Source: Gudongella oleilytica (lineage in GTDB: Bacteria > Bacillota > Clostridia > Tissierellales > Tissierellaceae). Taken from it: 64,000 bases of DNA. Below are positions 53,853-61,923 of the stretch, in pieces (positions within the stretch are counted from its first letter, which is position 1; each line of letters starts with the position of its first letter). The stretch lies in the NCBI RefSeq assembly GCF_004101785.1, contig NZ_CP035130.1, positions 1,922,001 to 1,986,000 on the forward strand, written 5' to 3'. The notes under the pieces are model-generated. The model worked only from the letters and a program-made list of their open reading frames with translations, was not told the DNA's origin and searched no databases. The translations under genes were made by a program, and so were the position numbers.

Positions 53853-55682
53853 CTATTCAACAGTAACCGATTTTGCGAGGTTCCTCGGCTTGTCCACGTC
53901 ATTTCCTTTTGCAAGGGATGTGTAATATGCCAACAACTGCGGATAAACCACAGACAATAAAGGCATGAATATATTGAAGCTCTCCTCAAGATATATCACT
54001 GTATCTGCTACCTCGGAAAGGTCCGTATTCCTCTTTCTCGTGATTCCGGTAACAACAGCTCCTCTGGCCTTTACCTCCTTGATGTTAGAAACCATTTTTT
54101 CATATATGCTTTGCTGTGTGGCAACTGCAATTACAGGAGTTCCTTCCTCTATAAGAGCTATGGTGCCATGCTTCAGCTCACCTGCAGGGAATGCTTCAGT
54201 GTGGATATAGGATATTTCCTTCAGCTTCAATGCTCCCTCGAGGGCTGTGTAGTAATCAAGTCCTCTTCCCAGATAGAATATTGATTTGCTGTCCTTAATC
54301 TCCTGAGCGGCTGCTTTTGCCTTTTCAGCAAATGCCGGAAGGGAAGCCTCCACCTTGCCGGGGAGAGTCTTTAGCTCAGCCAGGATCTCATCATAGCACT
54401 TGTCTTCCAGAGTACCCTTAAGCTTTCCAAAGTAAAGAGCCAGTATATAGAATGCTGTGAGCTGAGTGGTATAGGCCTTTGTTGATGCGACAGCTATTTC
54501 AGGCCCTGCCCATGTGTAGAATATGTCATCGGATTCCCTTGCTATGGAACTCCCAACTACATTGGTTATCGACAGTATCCTTGCACCCTTCGCCTTGGCA
54601 GCCTTTAATGCACCGATGGTATCCATCGTCTCACCAGATTGACTTACAATGACTACCAGAGTCTTATCATCGATGTAGTGGTCAGAATATCTGAATTCAG
54701 ATGCTATCTCAGCCTGTGCATCCACCTTCAGGAATTCCTGAAGAAGATATCTTCCAACAAGTCCTGCATGGTATGCTGTACCGCAGCCAACCACATATAT
54801 CTTGTTGATCAGTTTTATAGTATCCTCATCGATTGCTATGTTTTCGAGGAATAAGCTTCCGTTCTCATCAAGTCTTCTGTTTATTGTCTCTGATATGACT
54901 GAAGGCTGCTGATAAATCTCTTTCAGCATGAAGTGCTCGTAGCCTTCCTTGGTTGCCGATTCAAGATCCCACTCGATTGTTCTTACCTGTCTGTCGATCC
55001 TTTTTCTGTCCTCTCCAAATATCTCATATCCTGATCTGGTGAGTCTTACTATGTCCTTATTTTCAATATATACTACCTTGTTTGTGTACTTTAGTATTGC
55101 GGGAATATCAGATGCTATGAAGTTTTCTCCTTCGCCAACACCAAGTATTATTGGGCTCTCATGTCTGATGGCGATTATCTCATCGGGACTGCTTTCACAC
55201 ATTACTACCAGTGCATATGCTCCTCTGAGTCTGGCCTCTGTTTTAAAAACGGCCTGAAGAAGATCTCCTTCATAATAGTGATCCAGCAGATGGGCGATAA
55301 CCTCTGTGTCTGTTTCGGACTTGAATTTATAGCCCAAGGCAAGAAGCTCATCCTTTATAGGCCTGTAGTTCTCTATTATACCGTTGTGTATAACGGCTAT
55401 TGTACCCTTCCCGTTCGTATGAGGATGGGCATTGTCGTCGGTTGGCGCACCATGAGTTGCCCATCTTGTATGACCCATGCCTATAGTTCCACTTATGGGA
55501 TCCTTTTCAAGGCTTCCAGCCAGGACCCCAAGTCTGCCTGACAGCTTCCTGGTCTTCATTTTCCCGCTCTCTATTATGGAAATCCCTGCAGAGTCGTAGC
55601 CTCTGTACTCAAGCTTTGACAAGCCGTCGAGGATGATGTCCTGAGCATTTCCTGCTCCTACATAACCAACTATACCACACAT
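53853..55682 (-). CDS. glmS: glutamine--fructose-6-phosphate aminotransferase (isomerizing)
   Basis: Makes glucosamine 6-phosphate from fructose 6-phosphate and glutamine. Cys1 nucleophile in MCGIVGYVGAGNAQDI, then LEYRGYDSAG and HNGIIENYRPIK in the glutaminase domain, and two SIS domains (about 290-430 and 460-600) with VSQSGETMDTIGALK, EAFPAGELKHGTIAL and the C-terminal DKPRNLAKSVTVE. 609 residues. The 41-base gap to apt is too short for a glmS ribozyme and none is seen. It is apparently transcribed with apt, so control by GlcN6P-ribozyme cleavage is not used. Confidence 0.97.
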   Translation of the reverse strand: MCGIVGYVGAGNAQDIILDGLSKLEYRGYDSAGISIIESGKMKTRKLSGRLGVLAGSLEKDPISGTIGMGHTRWATHGAPTDDNAHPHTNGKGTIAVIHNGIIENYRPIKDELLALGYKFKSETDTEVIAHLLDHYYEGDLLQAVFKTEARLRGAYALVVMCESSPDEIIAIRHESPIILGVGEGENFIASDIPAILKYTNKVVYIENKDIVRLTRSGYEIFGEDRKRIDRQVRTIEWDLESATKEGYEHFMLKEIYQQPSVISETINRRLDENGSLFLENIAIDEDTIKLINKIYVVGCGTAYHAGLVGRYLLQEFLKVDAQAEIASEFRYSDHYIDDKTLVVIVSQSGETMDTIGALKAAKAKGARILSITNVVGSSIARESDDIFYTWAGPEIAVASTKAYTTQLTAFYILALYFGKLKGTLEDKCYDEILAELKTLPGKVEASLPAFAEKAKAAAQEIKDSKSIFYLGRGLDYYTALEGALKLKEISYIHTEAFPAGELKHGTIALIEEGTPVIAVATQQSIYEKMVSNIKEVKARGAVVTGITRKRNTDLSEVADTVIYLEESFNIFMPLLSVVYPQLLAYYTSLAKGNDVDKPRNLAKSVTVE

Positions 55683-55723
55683 AGTTTATCCCTCCAAAGT
55701 GATTTGCTTTCAGTCACACCCGA

Positions 55724-56239
55724 TCAGTCGTATTTTACCAATGAGTTGACATGATAGCCTTCAAGTTTCTCTCTTCCTCCCAGGAAGGTAAGTTCTATAA
55801 CGAACTCAAGAGCCACAACGTTTCCGCCAAGAGACTCGATCAGCTTGGTTGCGGCCATAACTGTCCCTGCTGTTGCCAGAAGGTCATCTACGATCGCGAT
55901 CCTGTCACCCTTCTTGATTGATTCGGTATGGATCTCAAGGGTGTTTGTACCATATTCAAGCTCGTACTCAAAGCTTGTTGTTTCACCGGGAAGCTTCCCT
56001 GGTTTTCTTATGGGGACGAATCCAACTCCCAAACCGTATGCGACTGCGGCACCAAACAGGAATCCTCTGGCCTCAGGTCCCACGATGTAATCAACTTCTT
56101 TATCCTTCAGATCATCTATCATGCTTGAAACTGCTTGGTTGAATGCATCCTTATCTCTGGTGAGAGTCGTTATATCCTTAAAGCTTACTCCCTTTATTGG
56201 AAAATCTTCTATTTCCCTGATTTTAGACTTAAGATCCAA
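55724..56239 (-). CDS. apt: adenine phosphoribosyltransferase
   Basis: Salvages adenine to AMP with PRPP. 171 residues, standard: [57 protein letters not shown] and the PRPP loop [16 protein letters not shown]. Forms a pair with glmS downstream (41 bases). A short AT gap separates it from the Mur-ligase-like gene. Confidence 0.95.
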   Translation of the reverse strand: MDLKSKIREIEDFPIKGVSFKDITTLTRDKDAFNQAVSSMIDDLKDKEVDYIVGPEARGFLFGAAVAYGLGVGFVPIRKPGKLPGETTSFEYELEYGTNTLEIHTESIKKGDRIAIVDDLLATAGTVMAATKLIESLGGNVVALEFVIELTFLGGREKLEGYHVNSLVKYD

Positions 56240-56345
56240 AACACTTCCCCCTCAATTCTTCTTTATGTTCCCAAGAGTCGATCCCATGGGGTCGAACTTA
56301 CACAACATAAGTTTAACATAACAGCGCGAATTTCCAAACAATTTT

Positions 56346-57893
56346 TTACAGCTGGTCCATATGCTCTGATATTCTTCTTTCAAGAGGATAATACAGCTTT
56401 TCCCTGTCGATTTCAGGTCGAATTCCGGCAATTAGGTCAAATGCGGCTCTTGCTCCACGATCCATTCCCTGACAGCCAGCCAAAAGAACAATATCGTCTT
56501 TCTCCACTCTCTTAAGTACGTCTCCTATAGCTTCCTCGAGTGTATCAAAAACCTTCAGACGAAGATCTGTCTGACTGATCACTTCTTTGAAGACCTGCTC
56601 TTCCTCAGGTGCTACCTCGTCCTTCCATCCAACTGCTCCAATGCTCCTCGTGGCAACAAGATCGTTCAGCCCAAGCTTCTCCCTCCAGTACACCAAGGCT
56701 TCTGCATTTTCCCTGTTCACGGTTGTCCCTCTGTTGCCTCTTATTGCATAGACAATGTGGAGCTTGTTTCTCTCCATATCCGCAAGAGTACTTAAAGTGC
56801 TGTTTATATTTTTGACGTTGGCAAAGTGATCGTCAACTATTATGAAATCATCCTCGAAGATAAATTCAAAACGACGTTCAACTCCCTTGAAGCTATTCAG
56901 AGCATCTATAATTATATTTACCGGGATACCGTCTGCAAGAGCTATGACCGTTGCAGCCATAGCATTCTCTACGGAATGGTATCCGGGAATTCCAAGGCTT
57001 ATGTTGAAGTCACCCTTTTTTATTGTGACTTCTCCAAGATCGATATCCTTCTTAACAATGACCTGATAATTTGCCCTGCCCTTTACAAGTCTTACACCTT
57101 TGCACAATATGTCGCCGTCATCCCCGTTAATAGAATAGGTAACAACCTTGGCTTTTGTCTGCTCACGAAGACTTGCTATCTTTTCATCATCAACATTCAA
57201 CACTGCTATAGCGGATCCCTTTGCATTTCTTATAAGGCTCGATTTGACCTCCCAGTACCTTTCGAAGCTCCCGTGCTGATCGATGTGTTCTCTGCTGAAG
57301 TTGGCAAAGGACACTATGTCAAAATCGATGTCGTTGGTCCTGTACAGCTCGAGAGCTGAAGAGGATACCTCCATGGATGCCCTGGTGATCCCATTTCCCA
57401 GCATTTCCGAGAATAAATCCTGGAGATCAAGGCTTTCCGGTGTTGTAAGCTCTGCTGTTTCGATCCTTCCGCCTGTCTTATTAAGAACGCTTCCAATAAC
57501 GCCCGATTTGAACCCAGCCAGCTCGAACATCCTGTCCAGAATAAAGGTAGTAGTCGTCTTGCCGTTTGTTGCAGTTACCCCCACCGTTCTTATGGATTTT
57601 GATGGATGGCCATACAGGTTCGCACCAAGCCTTGATAAAGCGACTCTGGAATTTGCAACCCTTATCTGATGTATGGGAAGGTCTGAAAATTCTTCAACGA
57701 CTGCTGCTATAGCACCCTTTTCCAACGCTTCACCGATATAAAGATGACCGTCAGTCTTGTATCCTTTGATCGCAACGTATATATATCCTTCTTCCACTCT
57801 CTTTGAGTGATAAGCGACACCCTTGACATCAGAAGCAAGTGCATTCCTGGTTTCCAATATTTCAATTCCCTCAAGGAGCTTGTTTAGCCTCAT
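56346..57893 (-). CDS. Mur ligase family protein (MurE-like, atypical)
   Basis: 515-residue ligase with MurE-like layout: N-terminal domain with AYHSKRVEEGYIYVAIKG, central ATP loop TATNGKTTTTFIL, ELTTPESLDLQDLFSEM and EVSSSALEL. The C-terminal domain departs from MurE: the usual DYAHTPD segment reads VDDHFANVKNIN and the DNPR-type amino-acid selector is absent (GNRGTTVNRENA instead). So the added residue or the acceptor is probably not meso-DAP/UDP-MurNAc-dipeptide. It begins nine bases after an ATP-grasp ligase gene, and both likely act on one substrate. A plain divergent MurE remains possible. Confidence 0.8.
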   Translation of the reverse strand: MRLNKLLEGIEILETRNALASDVKGVAYHSKRVEEGYIYVAIKGYKTDGHLYIGEALEKGAIAAVVEEFSDLPIHQIRVANSRVALSRLGANLYGHPSKSIRTVGVTATNGKTTTTFILDRMFELAGFKSGVIGSVLNKTGGRIETAELTTPESLDLQDLFSEMLGNGITRASMEVSSSALELYRTNDIDFDIVSFANFSREHIDQHGSFERYWEVKSSLIRNAKGSAIAVLNVDDEKIASLREQTKAKVVTYSINGDDGDILCKGVRLVKGRANYQVIVKKDIDLGEVTIKKGDFNISLGIPGYHSVENAMAATVIALADGIPVNIIIDALNSFKGVERRFEFIFEDDFIIVDDHFANVKNINSTLSTLADMERNKLHIVYAIRGNRGTTVNRENAEALVYWREKLGLNDLVATRSIGAVGWKDEVAPEEEQVFKEVISQTDLRLKVFDTLEEAIGDVLKRVEKDDIVLLAGCQGMDRGARAAFDLIAGIRPEIDREKLYYPLERRISEHMDQL

Positions 57894-57902
57894 ATATTCC
57901 TC

Positions 57903-59084
57903 CTACCGAAGCAGTCTCTTGACTGTCTTTCCAATTAATGTTCCCGTGTAGCTTAATGCAGGCATGGGGTCGTCCAGACTCCAAATGGCAGGAGCTTTCT
58001 TTCTGAACAGTGATTTAAGTATCTCCCAGGCTGTTAGCTGTCCTTTTCTCATATAATCCCTGCAAGCAAGAATGTCCTCAAACAAATACTGGAACACATA
58101 TCCTGTATCCTCCTTTACAGCTTTGTCAGGAAGGGGGTCTCCCGTCATGTCTCTGTAGCAAACGTATGGGAAGTTGATGCCCGCTTTGTATAGAAGATAG
58201 TTCAGAGTAGTAGTCCTTGTGTTAATTTCGATCATGTAAAATTTCCCGGTCTTTTCATCCTTCTTAAACTCTATCTCTCCAAAACCTCTGTAGCCGATTT
58301 TTTCAATAAATGGGATCCCAAGCTCAGCAAGTTCGGGGATGTACCTTTGCTCAGTATATACCGAAGCACCGAAGTTTATTGGAAACTGTCTCAGCTTTCT
58401 GCAGGTAGCCCAATGTGATATCCTGCCACTTTGATCCACATGAAAATCAAAGGTATACATATGGTCATCGAAGCCTGGGATTATTCTTTGGACTATTACC
58501 TTCAGCCCTTCATTTTCCGCTCTTCCCACTGCATCTAAAAGCTCGTCGCGATTATTGCAATAAAGTACCTTTCTTCTGAACTTTGCAACGAAGGCAGGAG
58601 AATCCACAGGCTTAACAATGCATGGATATCCAAGTTCTGCTTCAACCCTGTCTGCCAGGTTTGGGTCCGGTGCTTCTATCGTCTCGGGGACAGGCATGCC
58701 ATGCTCTATTGCAAGATGGAAAAGACTCTCCTTTTTCATTACGCTCGTCCAGAGACCTTTTTCCTTCATGGGAATCAGAAAGTGTTCTTTAAGTATGTCC
58801 AGATGTTCGTCAATAAACTCGGCATATGGATCGGCACTGGGGAAAAGAAGGGGCTTTGTATCCTCCTTTGATGCGATCTCAATTAGCTTAGCGATATAAC
58901 CCTGTGGATCCTCCCGAAAGCTTGGAGCTAAATAGTGAGCGCCCAGATACTTTGACTTTGAGCCATAAAGGGCCTCTTCGAGGTAATCCACTGCGATGGT
59001 CTTTACTCCCTCGTAGCCCAATGTTCTTATGATAGTAAGTCCTATAAAATAATTGGTTCCCAATACTACTGCCTTAGTTTGCAT
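57903..59084 (-). CDS. ATP-grasp carboxylate-amine ligase
   Basis: 393-residue ATP-grasp enzyme of the predicted carboligase group (COG3919-like, related to D-aspartate ligases). N-terminal pre-ATP domain KAVVLGTNYFIGLTIIRTLG, ATP-binding Lys in YPCIVKPVDSPAF, metal-binding C-terminal motif GFGEIEFKKDE and YMIEINTRTTTLNYLL (Glu-x-Asn). Forms a tight pair with the Mur-like ligase. It may add an amino acid to a wall-precursor side chain or make a peptide. GGAGGTGGG precedes ATG 59084 and a terminator-like hairpin sits immediately before that. Confidence 0.82.
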   Translation of the reverse strand: MQTKAVVLGTNYFIGLTIIRTLGYEGVKTIAVDYLEEALYGSKSKYLGAHYLAPSFREDPQGYIAKLIEIASKEDTKPLLFPSADPYAEFIDEHLDILKEHFLIPMKEKGLWTSVMKKESLFHLAIEHGMPVPETIEAPDPNLADRVEAELGYPCIVKPVDSPAFVAKFRRKVLYCNNRDELLDAVGRAENEGLKVIVQRIIPGFDDHMYTFDFHVDQSGRISHWATCRKLRQFPINFGASVYTEQRYIPELAELGIPFIEKIGYRGFGEIEFKKDEKTGKFYMIEINTRTTTLNYLLYKAGINFPYVCYRDMTGDPLPDKAVKEDTGYVFQYLFEDILACRDYMRKGQLTAWEILKSLFRKKAPAIWSLDDPMPALSYTGTLIGKTVKRLLR

Positions 59085-59095
59085 GACCCACCTCC

Positions 59096-59141
59096 AAAAA
59101 ATATCCCAACCACTTCAACCTATACAGGAAGTGCTTGGGAT
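59096..59141 (-). terminator. terminator/attenuator hairpin just before the ATP-grasp gene
   Basis: ATCCCAAGCACTTC and GAAGTGGTTGGGAT arms (14 bp, one mismatch), then ATATTTTTT on the reverse strand running straight into GGAGG of the ATP-grasp gene. Works as terminator of the DUF5317 gene and possibly as an attenuator. Confidence 0.7.
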
Positions 59142-59143
59142 TG

Positions 59144-59704
59144 TCAACTGCGTTTTGATGCCAGCATTTCCTTTTGAAAAAAAAGAAACACTCCACCCAT
59201 GATAAATATGTCTCCTATGCTGATTATTTTAGGAAGCGGATAGGGCTTTGGTATAAGAATTATGTCTGCCAGCCAAACAAGCCTTGTATCCTTATCCACG
59301 GCTACATGCTTGATATCCATTTCCCGATCCGGCAGCACAGTTTCCTGGCCTATACCTTGTATACCATCCATGGATACAGGCATTCTGCCGTCATTCCAAA
59401 GGATCACCGCCATATTGAGCAAGAGACCTATGAAAAACAGCTTCATGTAGCTTTTCTCATAGTTGATTATTACAGTAATAAGCATTACGGTGTATGTTAT
59501 AAGCATTACATATACAAGCCAGTCGCCCGTCAATCTTTCTACCAGTGGAAGCTTATACAGCTTGCCGAACGAGAGCGCTCCCTGAAGGATAGCTGCGAGA
59601 ATGAACATCCAATAGCCCTTGATGCTTACTTTTTCGAGATTTTTTATTTTTCCGCCCCTAAGCTTAGCCAGGGCAATGGATAAAACAGAAGGCTCCAGAA
59701 ACAT
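59144..59704 (-). CDS. DUF5317 integral membrane protein
   Basis: 186 residues, four to five hydrophobic segments (GYWMFILAAILQGALSF, WLVYVMLITYTVMLITVII, MKLFFIGLLLNMAVILW and the C-terminal IISIGDIFIMGGVFLFF), with the family motif NDGRMPVS (usually NGGKMPVS) and RLVWLADIILIPKPY. Family of unknown function; members often sit next to HD-GYP proteins, as here (8 bases after the HD-GYP gene, same strand). AGGTGATCCC precedes ATG 59704. Could be a membrane partner or sensor for the phosphodiesterase; unproven. Confidence 0.78.
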   Translation of the reverse strand: MFLEPSVLSIALAKLRGGKIKNLEKVSIKGYWMFILAAILQGALSFGKLYKLPLVERLTGDWLVYVMLITYTVMLITVIINYEKSYMKLFFIGLLLNMAVILWNDGRMPVSMDGIQGIGQETVLPDREMDIKHVAVDKDTRLVWLADIILIPKPYPLPKIISIGDIFIMGGVFLFFQKEMLASKRS

Positions 59705-59712
59705 GGGATCAC

Positions 59713-60954
59713 CTAATGGTTCATTATTGAAATAAAGGTTTCTACCAGCTGAGGATGAAACTGTGTTCCTGCATTTCTTTTAAGCTCTTCAAAAGCCTCC
59801 TCCTGAGTCAGCGCTTTTCTGTATGGTCTGTCGGAGGTCATTGCATCATAGGAATCCGCGATTGTCAGTATAGCCGCCTCTATTGGTATCTCGTCGCCGT
59901 GTAGGCCATCCGGATATCCCTTCCCGTCGAACCTTTCATGGTGATGCTTGACAATAGTCGTTATGTCCTTGAGGAAGTCTACCTTGCTTATTATATCCGC
60001 ACCTATGCTTGGGTGCCTCATTATCTCATGGAATTCTTCCTGTGACAGCCTTGTGGCCTTGTTCAGTATGCTGTCGTTGATACCAATTTTCCCTATATCG
60101 TGAAGAATAGAAGCTGTCTTTATGTTTTGAACGCTCTCAAATGGAAGATGATATGCTTCTGCAAGCTCTACCGCGAATTTCTCCACCCTGTTTGCATGAC
60201 CGCTTGTGTATGGGTCCTTTGCCTCTACTGTCTTATTCAACGCCTGGATGGTTGAAAGGTATAGATTTCTCATCTCTATATACAGCTTGAAGGAATACCT
60301 TGCCAAAAGGAGAGGTCCAAAGAACAGAATAACGGCACCATACCCATATCCAATAAACGCCAGGGCTATTATGATACCCATTGTCCCTACTGCTACTGCG
60401 CTTGGAAAAACTCCCTTAATATTGGCGATCCATGTATTTATAAATCTGGAATTACCAGAAATAGACAAAAATCCAGAAATTATTGACGTATTAATTACTA
60501 CACCTGTTAACAATATCAAAATAGTAGGGATCAATGAAAATACTCCTACTTTTCCACCGAATGAAATATATATCAAACTTATGAGTGCGGTAACAATGAT
60601 GCTTTGCGAAACATTGAATACTGATTTATGGGGAGGTAAATTAAGGATATGGACATATCCCCTTCCTGCAATCTTAGGTGCTCTGCATAGAAAACCAAGT
60701 CCTGCCACTGTGGTCGCAAGAAGCGGTCCCCCAATGATTATCGTGGCAATATTTATTGCATAGCCAACAGAAACTCCAATGATATTGTTAGGCAAGGGTA
60801 TTAAAAGTGACTCAACAACTATTGCAAGTATTGACCAAAAAGCCAGAAGACCAACAGGTCCCAGGCTGAAGTTGAGAGCAAGATATATGTACAATGTTAT
60901 CGCCAAAGCCACAAGGAATCCAAGGTATACTTTGGTTTTAGTATTGATCCCCAT
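59713..60954 (-). CDS. membrane HD-GYP domain phosphodiesterase
   Basis: 413 residues: about eight hydrophobic segments (1-215) followed by an HD-GYP domain (about 235-405) with HANRVEKF, ILHDIGKIGINDSIL, HHHERFDGKGYPDGL and DSYDAMTSDRPYRK. HD-GYP enzymes hydrolyse cyclic di-nucleotides such as c-di-GMP. The N-terminal membrane module resembles sensor modules of HD-GYP proteins in Clostridia. No diguanylate cyclase gene is in the window. It precedes DUF5317 by 8 bases in an operon; the start at 60954 has AGGAGAG upstream. Confidence 0.9.
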   Translation of the reverse strand: MGINTKTKVYLGFLVALAITLYIYLALNFSLGPVGLLAFWSILAIVVESLLIPLPNNIIGVSVGYAINIATIIIGGPLLATTVAGLGFLCRAPKIAGRGYVHILNLPPHKSVFNVSQSIIVTALISLIYISFGGKVGVFSLIPTILILLTGVVINTSIISGFLSISGNSRFINTWIANIKGVFPSAVAVGTMGIIIALAFIGYGYGAVILFFGPLLLARYSFKLYIEMRNLYLSTIQALNKTVEAKDPYTSGHANRVEKFAVELAEAYHLPFESVQNIKTASILHDIGKIGINDSILNKATRLSQEEFHEIMRHPSIGADIISKVDFLKDITTIVKHHHERFDGKGYPDGLHGDEIPIEAAILTIADSYDAMTSDRPYRKALTQEEAFEELKRNAGTQFHPQLVETFISIMNH

Positions 60955-61007
60955 GCCTATCTCTCCTTATATAGATAATGCCGGCTAGTTTTATGCTTCA
61001 TGTATAG

Positions 61008-61085
61008 TTAGATCAGTGAGAAATTTGCGCCTGCTGCCAGAACCAATGCTAGAATGCTCATAAATGCACCGATAACTTTTTTCAT
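61008..61085 (-). CDS. 25-residue hydrophobic peptide gene
   Basis: Short frame with a good ribosome site (AGAGGAGG nine bases before ATG 61085) encoding MKKVIGAFMSILALVLAAGA followed by NFSLI and TAA. Lys-rich start and long hydrophobic run look like the leader half of AgrD-type cyclic-lactone peptides, or a small membrane peptide, but there is no Cys and no AgrB gene nearby. A 10-bp inverted repeat (CGAATATAGC 61086-61095 / GCTATATTCG 61134-61143) brackets the ribosome site, which could control translation. Inside the 202-bp inverted-repeat unit. Expression unknown. Confidence 0.45.
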   Translation of the reverse strand: MKKVIGAFMSILALVLAAGANFSLI

Positions 61086-61143
61086 CGAATATAGCCTCCT
61101 CTTAGAGTACTCTGCTGTCCGCTAGTTCAGCATGCTATATTCG
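61086..61143 (-). promoter_or_regulatory. inverted repeat bracketing the ribosome site of the small peptide gene
   Basis: Perfect 10-bp arms CGAATATAGC/GCTATATTCG, the 3' arm ending immediately before the ATG on the reverse strand, ribosome site at its inner edge. Contains a tiny ATG CTG AAC TAG frame. Confidence 0.4.
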
Positions 61144-61183
61144 CTCCGCTCATTAAAACTAAAAAATTAGCCGGCATTGATCT

Positions 61184-61798
61184 CTACTTTGTTAAAAACC
61201 TGTTGACAGCGTCAAGAGTCGCCTTTACAACTGCTCCGTGATAATCATTCTTTACCACGCAGGAGCCCGAAAGTCTTTGCTCTGTGTCGTTCCAAATCCC
61301 GGTAACGCATACGATGACTACAGCTCCACCGGATATCTGGATCTGTCTGACATCCTCGAAGATAAAGGCATCCTCAAAGCCGCAAGCATCCTGTACCGCA
61401 GCAAGAGTGCTCTCAACAAGCATCCTGTCTACATTTCGCACAGTATTTACGCCTGTCCTGGAGTGAACGTATTCGTCTTCCTTCTTGGATAGATTGACCC
61501 TTACTGTCGCCTTTGTTCCGAAGGTATCGTGGGATACTCCGTTAAGCTTTACCCGGCAGCTGTTCCTTTGGATCATTTCATCCGGAATCTGGGCTATGCT
61601 TATTTTCTTGTGGTCAATATCTACGTTGTATGTAGCAAGAAGAACGGACTGGATATCTCTGGCAATCTGTTTGGCACCTCTGTGCCCGTTTGAAACAATG
61701 TGGACCTCGTCGATTTGATTGTCCTCACCAACTACTATCTTGCTGGACACAACCGCTTCAATTTTTCTTAAATTGTCTTCCATCAGTTTGTGATCCAT
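61184..61798 (-). CDS. conserved protein of unknown function
   Basis: About 204 residues, soluble, no signal peptide. N-terminal part (about 5-80) with EAVVSSKIVVGEDNQIDEVH and ARDIQSVLLATYNVDIDHKK, C-terminal part (about 85-204) with KATVRVNLSK, GGAVVIVCVTGI and a last helix KNDYHGAVVKATLDAVNRFL. Charge and predicted alternating strand-helix order suggest two alpha/beta domains. I recognise this layout from other Clostridia without a known function. GGGGGATACT precedes ATG 61798 (frame open to 61810). Near HD-GYP/DUF5317 genes but separated by the small-peptide unit. Confidence 0.7.
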   Translation of the reverse strand: MDHKLMEDNLRKIEAVVSSKIVVGEDNQIDEVHIVSNGHRGAKQIARDIQSVLLATYNVDIDHKKISIAQIPDEMIQRNSCRVKLNGVSHDTFGTKATVRVNLSKKEDEYVHSRTGVNTVRNVDRMLVESTLAAVQDACGFEDAFIFEDVRQIQISGGAVVIVCVTGIWNDTEQRLSGSCVVKNDYHGAVVKATLDAVNRFLTK

Positions 61799-61923
61799 AG
61801 TATCCCCCACAATAAATTATAAAATAGCATACCATAATTAGATATTAACACGCTTAATCATTACTTTCAATATAAAATGCGTAACAGAGTCAAATAAAGT
61901 GTGAAAATTATAAATATACTGCA

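Larger units (their letters stand above)
60977..61178. repeat. 202-bp unit bounded by 16-bp inverted repeats (MITE-like)
   Basis: Ends read AATGCCGGCTAGTTTT (60977-60992) and, on the other strand, AATGCCGGCTAATTTT (61163-61178), one mismatch. GAT flanks it on both outer sides. It encloses the 25-codon reading frame and a 10-bp-arm inverted repeat. May be a miniature mobile element or chance symmetric sequence; without other copies it is unproven. Confidence 0.35.

Noticed and set aside
55683-55723. glmS ribozyme
   Set aside because: Only 41 bases between glmS and apt.
56346-57893. Plain MurE
   Set aside because: Key C-terminal motifs differ (VDDHFAN instead of DYAHTPD, no DNPR-type selector), so I only call it MurE-like.
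61008-61085. AgrD autoinducer precursor
   Set aside because: No cysteine or acidic tail in the peptide and no AgrB/AgrC gene nearby; kept only as a small hydrophobic peptide.
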